A stretch of DNA of 64,000 bases from Altererythrobacter rubellus (GCF_030284385.1 NZ_CP127221.1:2232412-2296411), one strand, 5' to 3'. Positions 35,007-47,443 are shown, counted from the stretch's first letter. Numbers and translations are program-made. Notes: a model not told the origin generated them from the letters alone.

Positions 35007-36458
35007 ATGGCCGATCTCGAAACAGACTATCTTATCGTTGGTGCAGGCGCAGTAGGCCTTGCCTTCGCTGATACGCTGATCGACGAAGATCCCGATTGCC
35101 ATATCACCTTTGTTGACAAGCACGCCAAGCCCGGCGGGCACTGGAATGATGCCTATGGTTTCGTTGCCTTGCATCAGCCCAGCGGAACATATGGCGTCAA
35201 CTCGATGGCATTCCCCAGCGAACAGATTGACACTCACGGCCCGAACAAAGGGCTCTTCGCACTTGCCAGCGGACAGGAAGTGCTCGCCTATTTCGAACGA
35301 CTGATGAACATGCGTTTGTTGCCGACGGGGCGCGTCGCCTACCATCGTTTGAGTGAGTATCTTGGCCGTGATGACAATGGCGTCGCCACCATCCGATCGA
35401 TCCTGAACGGCGGCGAGACGACAATCGTGATCCGCCGCAAGCTGGTGGATGCGACATTCTATCAAACCAGCGTTCCTTCTACCCACACCCCGAACTTCGA
35501 AGTGGCCGCGGGCGTCGATCTAGCCGTCCCGGGTGATCTGCCCGCTCTCTGGATGGAGCCAGACACGCTTCCTGAACGATATGTTGTTCTGGGCGCGGGC
35601 AAGACCGCAATGGATACCGTTGTATGGCTGATCCAGGCTGGGGTCGATCCGGACAGCATCAGCTGGGTCCGCCCGCGCGAAAGCTGGCTGTGGAACCGAG
35701 ATTACACACAACCCGGCAAGCAGTTCTTCGAGCAGGTCATGAGCATGCAATTGGCTCTGCTTCGCACCGCGGGCGAGGCACAGGACGGTGCGGAATGGAT
35801 GCGCAAGCTGGGTGAGCAAGGCTATTACCTGCGTATCGACGAGAGCGTAGAGCCGGAAATGTTCCACTACGCCACAATCAGCCAGGGCGAAATCGATATT
35901 CTGCGTCAGGTAAAGGACGTGATCCGAATGGGGCGCGTATCCGCACTGCAGCCAGGCAAGATGGTGTTTGCAGACAGTGAAGTCAGCATGCCGGCGAGTT
36001 CGCTGTTCATCGATTGCACCGCCTCTGCCGTACCGTTCGAAGCGCGGCAGCGCTCCGGGCCGCTGTTCCGCGAAGACGAGATCGTTCTGCAGCCGCTGCA
36101 CGTGCCTGTAGTCACTTTCAGCGCAGCCATGGCCGCCTTTATCGAAGCCCATTTCGAGGATGATAACGAGAAGAATCTGATCGCGAGCCCGGGGCCACTT
36201 ACCGATACCCCGGCTACATTCCCTTATGCGCAGATGATCAGCATGATGAATCGGGGCGCATGGTCGCAAAAGCCGGAGATCATGGCGTTTCTCGCACGTT
36301 CAAGGCTCGACAATGGCGGGCCTGTGATCGCAGAGTTGATGGCGGAGAATAGCCCTCGTCTTTCCATCCTGGAGGAGTTTCGCGAAGCAGCCCAGCAGCA
36401 TATGCCCGACTTGATCCGGCTGGGGATGCAAGCAAAGGCTATCCACGAAGCAGACTAA
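35007..36458 (+). CDS. FAD/NAD(P)-binding oxidoreductase, uncharacterised
   Basis: A 483-residue protein. N-terminal dinucleotide site YLIVGAGAVGLAFADTLID with VDKHAKPGGHWNDAYGF, and a second site VVLGAGKTAMDTVVWLIQAG. This two-site layout is that of flavin-dependent monooxygenase-like or pyridine nucleotide-disulfide-like proteins, but no catalytic Cys pair (CxxxxC) or FxGxxxHxxxY-type BVMO signature is seen. The reaction is unknown. It starts 47 bp after the deacetylase with GAAACAGGAG upstream. Confidence 0.75.
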   Translation: MADLETDYLIVGAGAVGLAFADTLIDEDPDCHITFVDKHAKPGGHWNDAYGFVALHQPSGTYGVNSMAFPSEQIDTHGPNKGLFALASGQEVLAYFERLMNMRLLPTGRVAYHRLSEYLGRDDNGVATIRSILNGGETTIVIRRKLVDATFYQTSVPSTHTPNFEVAAGVDLAVPGDLPALWMEPDTLPERYVVLGAGKTAMDTVVWLIQAGVDPDSISWVRPRESWLWNRDYTQPGKQFFEQVMSMQLALLRTAGEAQDGAEWMRKLGEQGYYLRIDESVEPEMFHYATISQGEIDILRQVKDVIRMGRVSALQPGKMVFADSEVSMPASSLFIDCTASAVPFEARQRSGPLFREDEIVLQPLHVPVVTFSAAMAAFIEAHFEDDNEKNLIASPGPLTDTPATFPYAQMISMMNRGAWSQKPEIMAFLARSRLDNGGPVIAELMAENSPRLSILEEFREAAQQHMPDLIRLGMQAKAIHEAD

Positions 36459-36502
36459 ATGGCTTCACCTTTGGTACGCTTTTGCGGTATACTGCCACAA
36501 CG

Positions 36503-37201
36503 ATGAAACGGCGTGATCTTTTGATTGGCGGATTGGCAAGCAGCGCGGCATTGGCCGCGCCCGCGCGCGTTTTTGCGCAGGTGCAGAAAGGCTCTGTGCG
36601 TAACAGAGCTCTGATCGAACTGGCCAGAGCTGAACTTGACCGTGCCGGCGAGGCGATCTGGAAACGCGACATAGTGGGCATCGCGGACTTTGGCCTGCAC
36701 TCGGCCAAGCGCCGCTTCCACTTCGTTAATCTGGAACGCGAAGAAGTGCAAAGCTTTCACGTCAGCCACGGTACCGGCTCCGATCCGGAACATGACGGCT
36801 GGCTCAACAACTATTCCAATGTCGAAGGTTCCAACGCGACCAGCCGCGGCGCTTATGTGACGTGGGAATGGTATCAGGGACGCTTCGGCACATCGGTGCG
36901 GTTGGGCGGCCTCGATCCGACCAATGATGCCGCGCTCAGCCGCTATATCGTGATGCACCGCGCCAAATATGCCGAGCCGTCGCATATCGAGCAGTGGGGC
37001 CGTCTGGGGCGCTCAAATGGTTGTTTTGCCTTGGGTGAAGAACAATTCCGGATCGCGCTCACCAACTTGTCAGGCGGCAGATTGCTCTTCGCGGACAGCC
37101 TAGGTCTGGAAGACGATGGCACACGCCATCCAGTCAACATCGAGCCCTTGCGGCCGGACAGACCAACCCTGGTGCAGCGATATGCGACGGGAACGTTCTA
37201 G
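36503..37201 (+). CDS. Murein L,D-transpeptidase catalytic domain family protein (YkuD_2), Tat-type signal
   Basis: A 232-residue protein with a twin-arginine signal (MKRRDLLIGGLASSAALAAP). The catalytic part reads FVNLEREEVQSFHVSHGTGS, then IVMHRAKYAEP and GRSNGCFALGEEQF, where Cys of NGCF is the expected nucleophile and His of VMH a partner. This is the YkuD_2 group. It should act on peptidoglycan in the periplasm. The start 36503 is set by the signal. It is convergent with a second, unrelated-looking L,D-transpeptidase. Confidence 0.82.
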   Translation: MKRRDLLIGGLASSAALAAPARVFAQVQKGSVRNRALIELARAELDRAGEAIWKRDIVGIADFGLHSAKRRFHFVNLEREEVQSFHVSHGTGSDPEHDGWLNNYSNVEGSNATSRGAYVTWEWYQGRFGTSVRLGGLDPTNDAALSRYIVMHRAKYAEPSHIEQWGRLGRSNGCFALGEEQFRIALTNLSGGRLLFADSLGLEDDGTRHPVNIEPLRPDRPTLVQRYATGTF

Positions 37202-37204
37202 AAC

Positions 37205-38611
37205 TTAGGGCGCGTCCTGCAGGTCATCCTCGATTACAATCACCTCTTCATCGGTGTGGCGCGCACGATCAGCTCTGCGCGGCATCTCTAGGCTCGCGAG
37301 AACAGGTCCGTCACGATCATAAATGTCCTCAAAGGTTTCCAGCTCGCCATTAATATCCGTGGCCATGGTGAAATAGGTGATGTAGACAGGTAGTCGGCGC
37401 TCGATCGGCACTAACGTATACTTGCCCGAAGTAGCAATTTCGACCGCCTCTTCTTTTGTTACACCACGCCCCAAAATCGCCATTGTGATGGCCAGTTCCA
37501 GCGCGCGCTCAGTGCGGATACACCCATGACTTAGGGCCCGCATATCGTTTGCGAACAGATGGCGCGACGGTGTGTCATGCAGAAAAATCGCATGCTCATT
37601 GGGCATGTGCAGCTTCATCCGTCCCAGCGAATTCGTCGGTCCTGGCTGCTGGACCACGCTGACCCAGCCATCGTATTGCGCACGTGTGTAGCCTTGCGAA
37701 CGAGCCCACGCAGGATTGTTGAGAACTTTGTCGCCTAGTCCTTCACCCACAACAATCGATTGTGGAACCGTCCAGGTCGGGTTGAAGACGACACCTTCAA
37801 CAGTCTCCGCAAGTTGCGGTGTGGCGGTGCGTCCGGGTTTGCCGACAATGGTTCGATAACTGCTTATGATCTTGTCACGCACTGTCAGCCGAAGTTGATA
37901 CTCAGGCACATTGGTTATCAGATATTGATTGCCCAAGTCGCGCCCGAGCCAGCGCCAGCGATCCATATTGGCGCGGATCAATTTGCGGGTTTGCGCATCC
38001 TCTTCCGGAGTGTTCGCCAAGGCATCTCGCAACCGTGTGTAGTCCGGGTGCGTTGGTTTGATCTGTTCAAACGCACCGGCAATATCGCTGCTTTCCAGCG
38101 CCGTCCGCATCAATTCTCCGCTGCGATACACGTCGCGATCAGGGTCAATCACGAACCATTGCTTGCGCGCCTCCATTGGTGTGCGCCCATCACGTAGGTC
38201 TTCAACCAACCAGACGAAGGCTTCGCTTGCAATTTCGCTAAGCCGGTCTGACGCGCCGCGGCCGATCTCGGTCATAAGTTCTATAAGACGGTAATCGGCC
38301 GGGTCGAGACCTTCTCTGCCGATATCACGAATGACAAGAGCGAGCGCTGATGCCTGCGCAGGCGTCCATTCCTGCGTGAGTGGGACAACTTCACCGCCGT
38401 ATTCGCCCTGCACGATCGGGTCAGAGAACATCCGCGGGAATGCCTCTTCCATATTGCGCGGTGCGGGTTCACGTTCCGCTTCGGCTTCAGGAAGCGTTTC
38501 AGCCTGCGTCAGGGGGTCATCCAGTTCGGCGTCCTGCGCAAGCGCTGGCGCATGCACCGCGAGCGCGACCATAGCCGCGCTGACCAACCATTTACCTGAT
38601 TTAGCTCGCAT
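37205..38611 (-). CDS. L,D-transpeptidase family protein (YcbB/LdtD-like)
   Basis: About 468 residues. A signal peptide (WLVSAAMVALAVHAPALAQ) is followed by an acidic stretch, a scaffold part (about 90-230; ALALVIRDIGREGLDPADYR) and the YkuD catalytic domain with IFLHDTPSRHLFANDMRALS and HGCIRTERALELA (His and Cys). YcbB-type enzymes make 3-3 crosslinks between meso-diaminopimelate residues. The start at 38611 is chosen for the signal; GTG at 38674 is possible. Divergent from the EamA gene. Confidence 0.88.
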   Translation of the reverse strand: MRAKSGKWLVSAAMVALAVHAPALAQDAELDDPLTQAETLPEAEAEREPAPRNMEEAFPRMFSDPIVQGEYGGEVVPLTQEWTPAQASALALVIRDIGREGLDPADYRLIELMTEIGRGASDRLSEIASEAFVWLVEDLRDGRTPMEARKQWFVIDPDRDVYRSGELMRTALESSDIAGAFEQIKPTHPDYTRLRDALANTPEEDAQTRKLIRANMDRWRWLGRDLGNQYLITNVPEYQLRLTVRDKIISSYRTIVGKPGRTATPQLAETVEGVVFNPTWTVPQSIVVGEGLGDKVLNNPAWARSQGYTRAQYDGWVSVVQQPGPTNSLGRMKLHMPNEHAIFLHDTPSRHLFANDMRALSHGCIRTERALELAITMAILGRGVTKEEAVEIATSGKYTLVPIERRLPVYITYFTMATDINGELETFEDIYDRDGPVLASLEMPRRADRARHTDEEVIVIEDDLQDAP

Positions 38612-38761
38612 TCTTTGTTCAGTCCCGTGTAACAGCTTCGCGCCACGCAATGCCTTGGATCCAATATAATTCACTTGTCTCTCACTATCAATTGCGCCTT
38701 TCGCATGGCTGAATTGATTAATTGAGATGACGCGCTAGCGGGTCGCCGCTATGCCCGCCGA

Positions 38762-39661
38762 ATGGGCGGACGGCACAGCATCTTGCTTCCAATTGCGGCT
38801 GCATTGCTAGGGGTCGGGCTTCTCGCCTTGATGGACGCCTTCATGAAAGTGGCGGCCCTTGCCGCAGGCGCCTATAGCGCGTCAGTTCTTCGCTCGGCCA
38901 TGGGTACGGCGATTATCGCGCCGATCTGGCTCGGTTCCGGAGGGCGTTGGCCTTCGCAGCCTGTTCTAAAACTGCATTTTCTGCGGGGCACAGTGTCCGG
39001 CTTTATGGCGCTAAGCTTCTTCTATGCGATAACCAAATTGCCGCTTGCAGAAGCCATTGCCATTTCATTCGTCGCGCCTTTGATAGCGCTTTATCTTGCC
39101 GCTGTCTGGCTCGGCGAAGTGATACGCAAGGAATCGATCCTTGCGTCGATTCTTGGCCTGGCCGGGACAGTTGTGATTGTCAGCGGGCGATTGGGAGAAG
39201 CGGAATACCAGACTGAAACGCTGCTCGGTCTTGGGGCGATATTCTTTTCTGCCATGCTCTATGCAGTGAACTTCATCATCATTCGCAAACAAGCGCTGGT
39301 CTCAAGCCCGGCAGAGGCCACCACCTTTCATAGCGGCGTGGCCTGCCTTGTCCTGCTGGTATTCGCGCCGTGGTTTTTTACGCTGCCAGAACCAGCCGCA
39401 CTGCGCGACATTGCAATCTCGGCTGGGTTGACCGTAGCAGGCGCATTTGCGCTGACCTGGGCCTATGCGCGCGCCGAAGCCCAGGTATTGATGCCGATGG
39501 AATATTCGGGATTCTTGTGGGCAGCACTGTTCGGATGGGTCTTCTTTGCTGAACGGGTAACTGCCACTACTGTTGCGGGCGCTATTCTGATCGTTGCGGG
39601 GTGCCTGTTAGTGGCTAGGCGCAAAAAACAGCTGCTACCGCCCGAACAGGCGGCGATCTGA
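38762..39661 (+). CDS. DMT superfamily transporter (EamA domains)
   Basis: A 299-residue membrane protein with about ten helices in two EamA repeats. The first runs from LLPIAAALLGVGLLALMDAF to EAIAISFVAPLIALYLAAVW, the second from LGAIFFSAMLYAVNFIIIRK to MEYSGFLWAALFGWVFFAER. Members export amino acids, nucleosides or other metabolites; the substrate is unknown. About 110 bp before acnA. Confidence 0.85.
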   Translation: MGGRHSILLPIAAALLGVGLLALMDAFMKVAALAAGAYSASVLRSAMGTAIIAPIWLGSGGRWPSQPVLKLHFLRGTVSGFMALSFFYAITKLPLAEAIAISFVAPLIALYLAAVWLGEVIRKESILASILGLAGTVVIVSGRLGEAEYQTETLLGLGAIFFSAMLYAVNFIIIRKQALVSSPAEATTFHSGVACLVLLVFAPWFFTLPEPAALRDIAISAGLTVAGAFALTWAYARAEAQVLMPMEYSGFLWAALFGWVFFAERVTATTVAGAILIVAGCLLVARRKKQLLPPEQAAI

Positions 39662-39772
39662 CTCTCACCCTCTTGACCTCGCGCGCGTGAGGGAGCAGGT
39701 GCCGCAGCAAATGCGGTGCCCCGCATACCCTTGCTGGTGGCACGCGAAATCACGAAAGGACACACTTCTCCA

Positions 39773-42445
<2,673 letters not shown>

Positions 42446-42446
42446 G

Positions 42447-42887
42447 ATGCGGTTCACACCTCTTGGGCTAGTGGCCGCCGCCATGCTGCCTCTTTCAGGC
42501 TGCATGATCGTCGACAATAGCGGTGATCGCATAGTGGCCGGCGCGCCAGGGCGATCAGTTGCACAAGTCGAAACTCTGCCAGCGTCCGAGCTCGCAGCTT
42601 TGATTGCCAGCGGCCAAGTGGTGCTGATCGATGTTCGTACACCTGATGAATACGAAGGTGGCCGGATTGCGAGCGCACTTAATGCGCCAGTGCAAACCTT
42701 TGATGCCGCTGCCATTCCGCGGGACGCAACGCGTGAGACGATCCTCTATTGCCGCTCTAGCGGCCGGTCAAAGCGGGCTGCAGACATGCTCGCCGCTAAA
42801 TGGGGAACAAAGGTCCGTCACCTGAAAGGCGGCGTACTTGCTTGGCAGGATGCCGGGCTCGAATTGGAAATACCAACAGGCGATTAG
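42447..42887 (+). CDS. Rhodanese-like lipoprotein
   Basis: A 146-residue protein. The lipoprotein signal ends in LPLSGC (MRFTPLGLVAAAMLPLSGC), so it should be anchored in the periplasm. The rhodanese domain has VVLIDVRTPDEYEGGRI and the catalytic-cysteine loop ILYCRSSGRSKRA, a six-residue active-site loop typical of sulfurtransferases. It starts 1 bp after the acnA stop, so translation is probably coupled. Confidence 0.88.
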   Translation: MRFTPLGLVAAAMLPLSGCMIVDNSGDRIVAGAPGRSVAQVETLPASELAALIASGQVVLIDVRTPDEYEGGRIASALNAPVQTFDAAAIPRDATRETILYCRSSGRSKRAADMLAAKWGTKVRHLKGGVLAWQDAGLELEIPTGD

Positions 42888-42909
42888 GCTTCTGTCGGCC
42901 ACAAAAAGA

Positions 42910-42943
42910 GGGGTAGCGCCCCGGTTGCAAGCGCTACCCCTTT
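42910..42943 (+). terminator. Rho-independent terminator after acnA-rhodanese
   Basis: A perfect 10-bp stem GGGGTAGCGC/GCGCTACCCC with an 11-base loop and TTT after it, 22 bp past the rhodanese stop. A run of A before the stem could let it work in both directions. Confidence 0.8.
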
Positions 42944-43053
42944 ACATTTGAAGTTCACTCTTTCGATGCACGGCAGGAGACTAAGTCGCCAATCGCATCC
43001 GGAACTGCCACTTGCACGGGTCCCAATACTTGCAGCAGCACCAATCGGGTACT

Positions 43054-43096
43054 GGTGGCTACGGCTCAGCCCCCAAAACCAAGAGCCGTAGCCACC
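43054..43096. repeat. 14-bp perfect inverted repeat in a gene-free stretch
   Basis: GGTGGCTACGGCTC (43054-43067) and GAGCCGTAGCCACC (43083-43096) enclose 15 bases. No U-tract follows on either strand, so it is not a standard terminator. The surrounding 42944-43375 has no convincing gene. It may be a structured RNA, a protein site, or a remnant of a mobile repeat; no second copy of the arm was noticed in the window. Confidence 0.6.
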
Positions 43097-43375
43097 GTGA
43101 CGATAAGACCAGGCGCCTCATCGCTTGAGAACCTTGTGGCCCCGTTTTGTGATTCGAAACAATCTGATTAACCAGTCTTGGAAAGGACTTGCGGCGAAAA
43201 ACTTGTCAATTCGCTGCTGGATGCAATACGCTGTCCCACGGCGGGACTCGTGTCGCCCGATCGTTAACGAAAGCGACATGTCGGCCAGCGATGCAGTTCG
43301 TAGATTGGTCCTGTCGCAACATTTCATGATAAGCTAGCCGACCTCGCTATAAACAAATCAACTGGAGTATTTCTT

Positions 43376-43675
43376 GTGCTTACATCTCTTCTAGCTTCCG
43401 CAGCCCTCTTGTTTTCTTTGCAAGCTCAGGCAGCAAGCGAACCCGAACAAGAAACTGAGGTAACGCAGATTGAAGAGGCTGCACCGGAGCCCGAAGCTGA
43501 ACCCGCTACAGAGGAGAACACGGTCATCTGCCGACGGACACAGCTCATTGGTTCGAAGTTTACCAAACGCATCTGTGGAACGCAGGCAGAATGGGACGAG
43601 CTTGCACGCAAGGGTCGGGTTTCGACTGCTGAATTCCAGGCCAAAGGCGCTGGTATCCGGCAGGCTGGTAACTAA
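43376..43675 (+). CDS. Small exported protein with two conserved-looking cysteines, unknown function
   Basis: A 99-residue protein starting with GTG (GGAG 9 bases upstream). A signal peptide (SLLASAALLFSLQAQAA) is followed by a Glu/Pro-rich linker (about 22-50) and a compact C-terminal part VICRRTQLIGSKFTKRICGT then AEWDELARKGR. The two Cys, 15 residues apart, could form a disulfide in the periplasm. Similar short proteins with the C-x-(T/S)GS-x-(F/L)-x-(K/R)-R-x-C pattern are common in sphingomonads. No function known to me. Confidence 0.7.
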   Translation: MLTSLLASAALLFSLQAQAASEPEQETEVTQIEEAAPEPEAEPATEENTVICRRTQLIGSKFTKRICGTQAEWDELARKGRVSTAEFQAKGAGIRQAGN

Positions 43676-43681
43676 GCTGGC

Positions 43682-44719
43682 CTAACCCTCTTCAAAAAAT
43701 CCTGGCTGCCCGCCGCCCCCGGTGGCTGGCGGTTCCATTTCCAGATGCTGCCACCCGGCATCATTGAGTGCGCGGCCACGCTCCGTGCGCGCGAGCAGAC
43801 CCAGCTGGATCAGATAGGGCTCGATCACATCCTCTACGGTATCGCGCGGCTCGCCCAGCCCCGCTGACAGCGCGCCCACCCCTACTGGGCCGCCCTTATA
43901 GGTGGTCGCGATCATGGCGAGATATTTGCGGTCCATCGCATCGAGGCCAAGGCGATCAATCTCCAGCCGGGTCAGCGCATCGTCGGCAATCGGCTTCGTA
44001 ACAGTCCCCTGCCCCGCAACATGGGCAAAGTCCCGTACCCGGCGGAGCAAGCGCCCGGCCACACGAGGCGTGCCGCGCGAACGGCGCGCAATCTCGCGCG
44101 CGCCTTGCGGATCGATATCAAGCCCAAGCAGGCGCGCGGCACGGCTTACTACAAGGTCCAGCTCATCATGCGTGTAGAAGTTCAGCCGCACCGGAATGCC
44201 GAAGCGGTCACGCAAAGGCGTGGTCAGTAGGCCCTGCCGCGTAGTTGCGCCGATCAGCGTGAACGGCGGCAGATCGATCCGCACGCTCCTGGCAGCCGGC
44301 CCTTCACCAATGATGAGGTCAAGCGCGCGGTCCTCCATCGCAGGATAGAGCACTTCTTCAACAACTGGATTAAGCCGATGGATTTCGTCGATGAAAAGCA
44401 CGTCATGCGGCTCAAGATTGGTGAGCAGCGCGGCGAGATCGCCCGCCTTGGCAATTACCGGGCCTGACGTGGCGCGGAAACCCACGCCCAGTTCATTTGC
44501 GACGATTTGCGCCAAAGTGGTCTTGCCCAGCCCGGGCGGGCCGAAGAACAGCGTGTGGTCCATCGCTTCGCCGCGCGATTTCGCGGACTCTATGAAGACT
44601 TTCAGATTCTCGCGTGCTCCTTCCTGCCCGATGAATTCGCGCAAACTCTTAGGACGCAGCGCCGCATCGGGATCGTCAACTTGCCGCTCGGGCGTGTGAA
44701 GAGGGACAGGATCAGTCAT
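43682..44719 (-). CDS. ruvB: Holliday junction branch migration DNA helicase RuvB
   Basis: A 345-residue AAA+ ATPase. Walker [15 protein letters not shown], Walker [14 protein letters not shown], sensor [21 protein letters not shown], and the C-terminal winged-helix part with [19 protein letters not shown]. It drives branch migration with RuvA. It starts 1 bp after the stop of a DsrE-family gene, which separates it from ruvA. Confidence 0.97.
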   Translation of the reverse strand: MTDPVPLHTPERQVDDPDAALRPKSLREFIGQEGARENLKVFIESAKSRGEAMDHTLFFGPPGLGKTTLAQIVANELGVGFRATSGPVIAKAGDLAALLTNLEPHDVLFIDEIHRLNPVVEEVLYPAMEDRALDLIIGEGPAARSVRIDLPPFTLIGATTRQGLLTTPLRDRFGIPVRLNFYTHDELDLVVSRAARLLGLDIDPQGAREIARRSRGTPRVAGRLLRRVRDFAHVAGQGTVTKPIADDALTRLEIDRLGLDAMDRKYLAMIATTYKGGPVGVGALSAGLGEPRDTVEDVIEPYLIQLGLLARTERGRALNDAGWQHLEMEPPATGGGGQPGFFEEG

Positions 44720-44720
44720 C

Positions 44721-45266
44721 TCAGAACGGGTTCATCGTGTAACCATCTTGCTGGAGCAGCGCATGCGCAGTCATGGCCGACAGCGCCATTTCCACGCCTG
44801 GCGCGAGCATGTCGTTCGAAATGCCGTAGGCTGCAGCGGACTGCCCGCACAGGATTACGCGCATGCCAGTGTCAGTCAGCGCCTTGATCAGCGCGACATT
44901 GGCATTTTCCGCACCTTCGCGGCGATTGGCGTATTCTTCTGCGCCGAGCAGGTTTTCCGACGCTTTACCATGCACGACAACCGCAACCTCGGTGTTCTCT
45001 AGCGGCACGCCCGCGCGGACATGCATATTGATGAAGCGCGCGGCGCTCTCCAGCGTACGGTTGAGTTTGCCCGTCTCCGCCCTCGCGGCAACATCGAACG
45101 CTACCTTGAACTCTGCGCCTTCAGGGATATCGAAATCCGCATCGACCTGCGCATTGGGGCCGTATTCCTCAAACACCGGTCCGGTGGTGAATGCGGACAG
45201 GTCTTGGGCTGACAGTGGCGATGTCATCAGCGCCAAACTAACCAGAATTCCTGTTCTCAAAGTCAT
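44721..45266 (-). CDS. DsrE family protein with signal peptide
   Basis: A 181-residue protein. A signal peptide ([17 protein letters not shown]) leads to a DsrE/DsrF-like domain: [34 protein letters not shown] and [15 protein letters not shown], with a cysteine at the usual place (LCGQS). DsrE proteins take part in sulfur relay, but periplasmic single-copy members have no defined role. It sits inside the ruv cluster, 8 bp after ruvA and 1 bp before ruvB. Confidence 0.8.
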   Translation of the reverse strand: MTLRTGILVSLALMTSPLSAQDLSAFTTGPVFEEYGPNAQVDADFDIPEGAEFKVAFDVAARAETGKLNRTLESAARFINMHVRAGVPLENTEVAVVVHGKASENLLGAEEYANRREGAENANVALIKALTDTGMRVILCGQSAAAYGISNDMLAPGVEMALSAMTAHALLQQDGYTMNPF

Positions 45267-45274
45267 ACGCTCTC

Positions 45275-45880
45275 CTATCCCGCCGCCCGTTTTAGCGCCA
45301 CGCGGATCAGATCGGATTCCGGTGCATCTTCGCCTAATTCGGCTTGCGCGCGGGCGACAGCCTGCGCGGCTATCGCGGGTTTGAAGCCAAGGTTCTCGAG
45401 CGCGGAAACCGCGTCAGCGCTCGCGCCGCCCATGGGCACGGCAACACCAGCCACACCAGCCATGCCTCCGCCCGGAAGCGCGCCAGCCTTGTCCTTCAGC
45501 TCGTTGACGATGCGGCCGGCCAGTTTCGGCCCCACACCATTCGCGCGCGCCACCATCGCAGCGTCACCGCCCGCGCAGGCATCACGCACTTCACCGGTCG
45601 ACAGCGCAGAAAGGATTGCGAGCGCCACCTTGCTTCCCACGCCCTGAACCTGAGTAAGCAGCCTAAACCAATCGCGCTCTGCACTTTCGGCAAAGCCGAG
45701 CAGGCGCATATCATTCTCGCTAACCTGCAGATCGGTGTGGACGGTGCATGCTTCACCCACTTCACCCAGCGCGGCAAGCGTCTTGGTACTGCAATGGACC
45801 AGATAGCCGACGCCTTGGACATCGACGATCGCCCAATCATCGCCTATTTCGTCCAGCCTGCCTGACAGTTTCGCGATCAT
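45275..45880 (-). CDS. ruvA: Holliday junction branch migration protein RuvA
   Basis: A 201-residue protein with the OB fold ([20 protein letters not shown]), the double HhH part ([19 protein letters not shown] and [20 protein letters not shown]) and the C-terminal UBA-like domain III ([20 protein letters not shown]). It binds four-way junctions and loads RuvB. ruvC is not next to it in this window. It diverges from aroC. Confidence 0.96.
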   Translation of the reverse strand: MIAKLSGRLDEIGDDWAIVDVQGVGYLVHCSTKTLAALGEVGEACTVHTDLQVSENDMRLLGFAESAERDWFRLLTQVQGVGSKVALAILSALSTGEVRDACAGGDAAMVARANGVGPKLAGRIVNELKDKAGALPGGGMAGVAGVAVPMGGASADAVSALENLGFKPAIAAQAVARAQAELGEDAPESDLIRVALKRAAG

Positions 45881-45995
45881 GCGTTTCCTTCTGCGCTACC
45901 GCTTTGCTGTTTGTCGCCTTTTGTTCTTGCCCGCAAACAAATGCTTGGTCCAGAGATTATGGACACTTGCCCACTCTTGCGACATTAGGAACCCC

Positions 45996-47063
45996 ATGAG
46001 CTGGAACACATTCGGACGCGTTTTGCGCTTTACCACCTGGGGTGAGAGCCATGGGCCTGCATTGGGCGCGGTACTGGACGGCTGCCCGCCGCGCATCACG
46101 CTGTCTGCAGAAGATGTCCAGCCGTTCATGGATGCGAGGAAGCCGGGGCAAAACCGCTTTACCACGCAACGCAAGGAAGCGGATCTTGTCCGCATCCTGT
46201 CCGGCGTATTCGAAGGCCAGACCACCGGCACACCAATTTCGCTGATGATCGAAAACACCGATCAACGCAGCAAGGACTATTCAGAAATCGCCAAGAGTTA
46301 CCGTCCGGGTCATGCGGATTACAGCTATGACGCGAAGTACGGCATTCGCGACTATCGCGGCGGCGGTCGATCCAGCGCGCGCGAAACTGCGGCGCGGGTA
46401 GCGGCAGGCGCAGTCGCGCGTCTGATCATTCCGGAAGTCAAGATCACAGGCTTTGTGTGCGAGCTCGGCGGCGACAAAATCGACCGCGACAACATCGACT
46501 TTGCCGAAATCGGCAACAACCCGTTCTTCTGCCCCGATGCAGAGGCCGCAAAACGCTGGGAAGAGAAAATCGACGCCGCGCGCAAGGCGGGTTCGTCACT
46601 TGGCGCGGTGGTCGAATGCGTGGCCGAAGGTGTGCCCGCCGGATGGGGTGCGCCTGTCTATGCCAAACTCGACAGCGATCTGGCAGCGGCGATGATGACG
46701 ATCAACGCCACCAAAGGAGTAGAGATCGGCGACGGCTTCGATGCTGCTCGACTAACCGGCGAGGAAAATGCCGATGCGATGCGGCCTGGCGAGAATGGCC
46801 CTGAATTTGCCGCCAACCACTCAGGCGGTACGGCAGGCGGTATCTCGACCGGACAACCGGTTGTATGCCGCGTCGCATTCAAGCCAACCAGCTCGATCCT
46901 GACCCCGGTCGATACGATTACATCGGATGGCGAAGCAACGCAGATCCGAACCAAGGGACGGCATGACCCCTGCGTGGGCATCCGCGGGACACCCGTAGTG
47001 GAAGCGATGATGGCGCTGGTGCTGGCCGATCACAAACTGCTGCATAATGCGCAATGCGGTTAG
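45996..47063 (+). CDS. aroC: Chorismate synthase
   Basis: A 355-residue FMN-dependent enzyme, last step of the shikimate pathway (EPSP to chorismate). Signatures are [17 protein letters not shown], the [20 protein letters not shown] block, [15 protein letters not shown] and [13 protein letters not shown] 45996 ([16 protein letters not shown]) has AGGA 6 bases upstream; the longer frame to 45879 is not supported. Confidence 0.96.
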   Translation: MSWNTFGRVLRFTTWGESHGPALGAVLDGCPPRITLSAEDVQPFMDARKPGQNRFTTQRKEADLVRILSGVFEGQTTGTPISLMIENTDQRSKDYSEIAKSYRPGHADYSYDAKYGIRDYRGGGRSSARETAARVAAGAVARLIIPEVKITGFVCELGGDKIDRDNIDFAEIGNNPFFCPDAEAAKRWEEKIDAARKAGSSLGAVVECVAEGVPAGWGAPVYAKLDSDLAAAMMTINATKGVEIGDGFDAARLTGEENADAMRPGENGPEFAANHSGGTAGGISTGQPVVCRVAFKPTSSILTPVDTITSDGEATQIRTKGRHDPCVGIRGTPVVEAMMALVLADHKLLHNAQCG

Positions 47064-47120
47064 GTTATTGAGGTTTACGCCTGCTCAACCAGAACGAGCA
47101 CATCTTCGTCCGCATCTTCA

Positions 47121-47324
47121 TCATCGTGATGATTCACCGCATATTGCAGCAGCTCTACCTCGCGCTTGGCGACAGTATATGCATAGATGAGCAGTATATG
47201 CATAGATCAGCCCGACCAGCAGGATCACCCCGCTGCCGCCGCGCATAAACGGCACGTCAAACACAACAGCCAGCACAACAAGCGCGACTGCGGCCAGCAA
47301 AGTGCCCAAACTAACTTTCGACAT
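47121..47324 (-). pseudogene. Small membrane protein, 3' end frameshifted by a 19-bp tandem duplication
   Basis: The current frame gives 67 residues: two helices (LGTLLAAVALVVLAVVF and SGVILLVGLIYAYT) then an odd tail. At 47173-47191 and 47192-47210 the same 19 bp occurs twice with one mismatch. Removing one copy restores a frame that runs on as TVAKREVELLQYAV and an acidic tail to a TAA at 47075-47077, giving 76 residues. That longer reading looks far more natural. The gene may still make a working two-helix protein. Family not recognised. Confidence 0.65.
47173..47210. repeat. 19-bp tandem duplication
   Basis: CAGTATATGCATAGATGAG (47173-47191) is directly followed by CAGTATATGCATAGATCAG (47192-47210), with one difference (G/C at position 17). 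The unit length is not a multiple of three, which shifts the frame of the small membrane protein gene covering it. Confidence 0.95.
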
Positions 47325-47443
47325 CGAAAACCCCAATGGCTTGTTGATCAATACGGCATGAAACGTAGCCGAAGGGTTGTAACGGGTGGTTGCTCGTCAT
47401 TCTTAAGATGGGGTTGCCATGGGCTCCCGCGTAATCGATTCAG

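Noticed and set aside
42966..43090. 41-codon plus-strand ORF through the inverted repeat
   Set aside because: No RBS, no family pattern, and the arm of the repeat explains part of the open frame.
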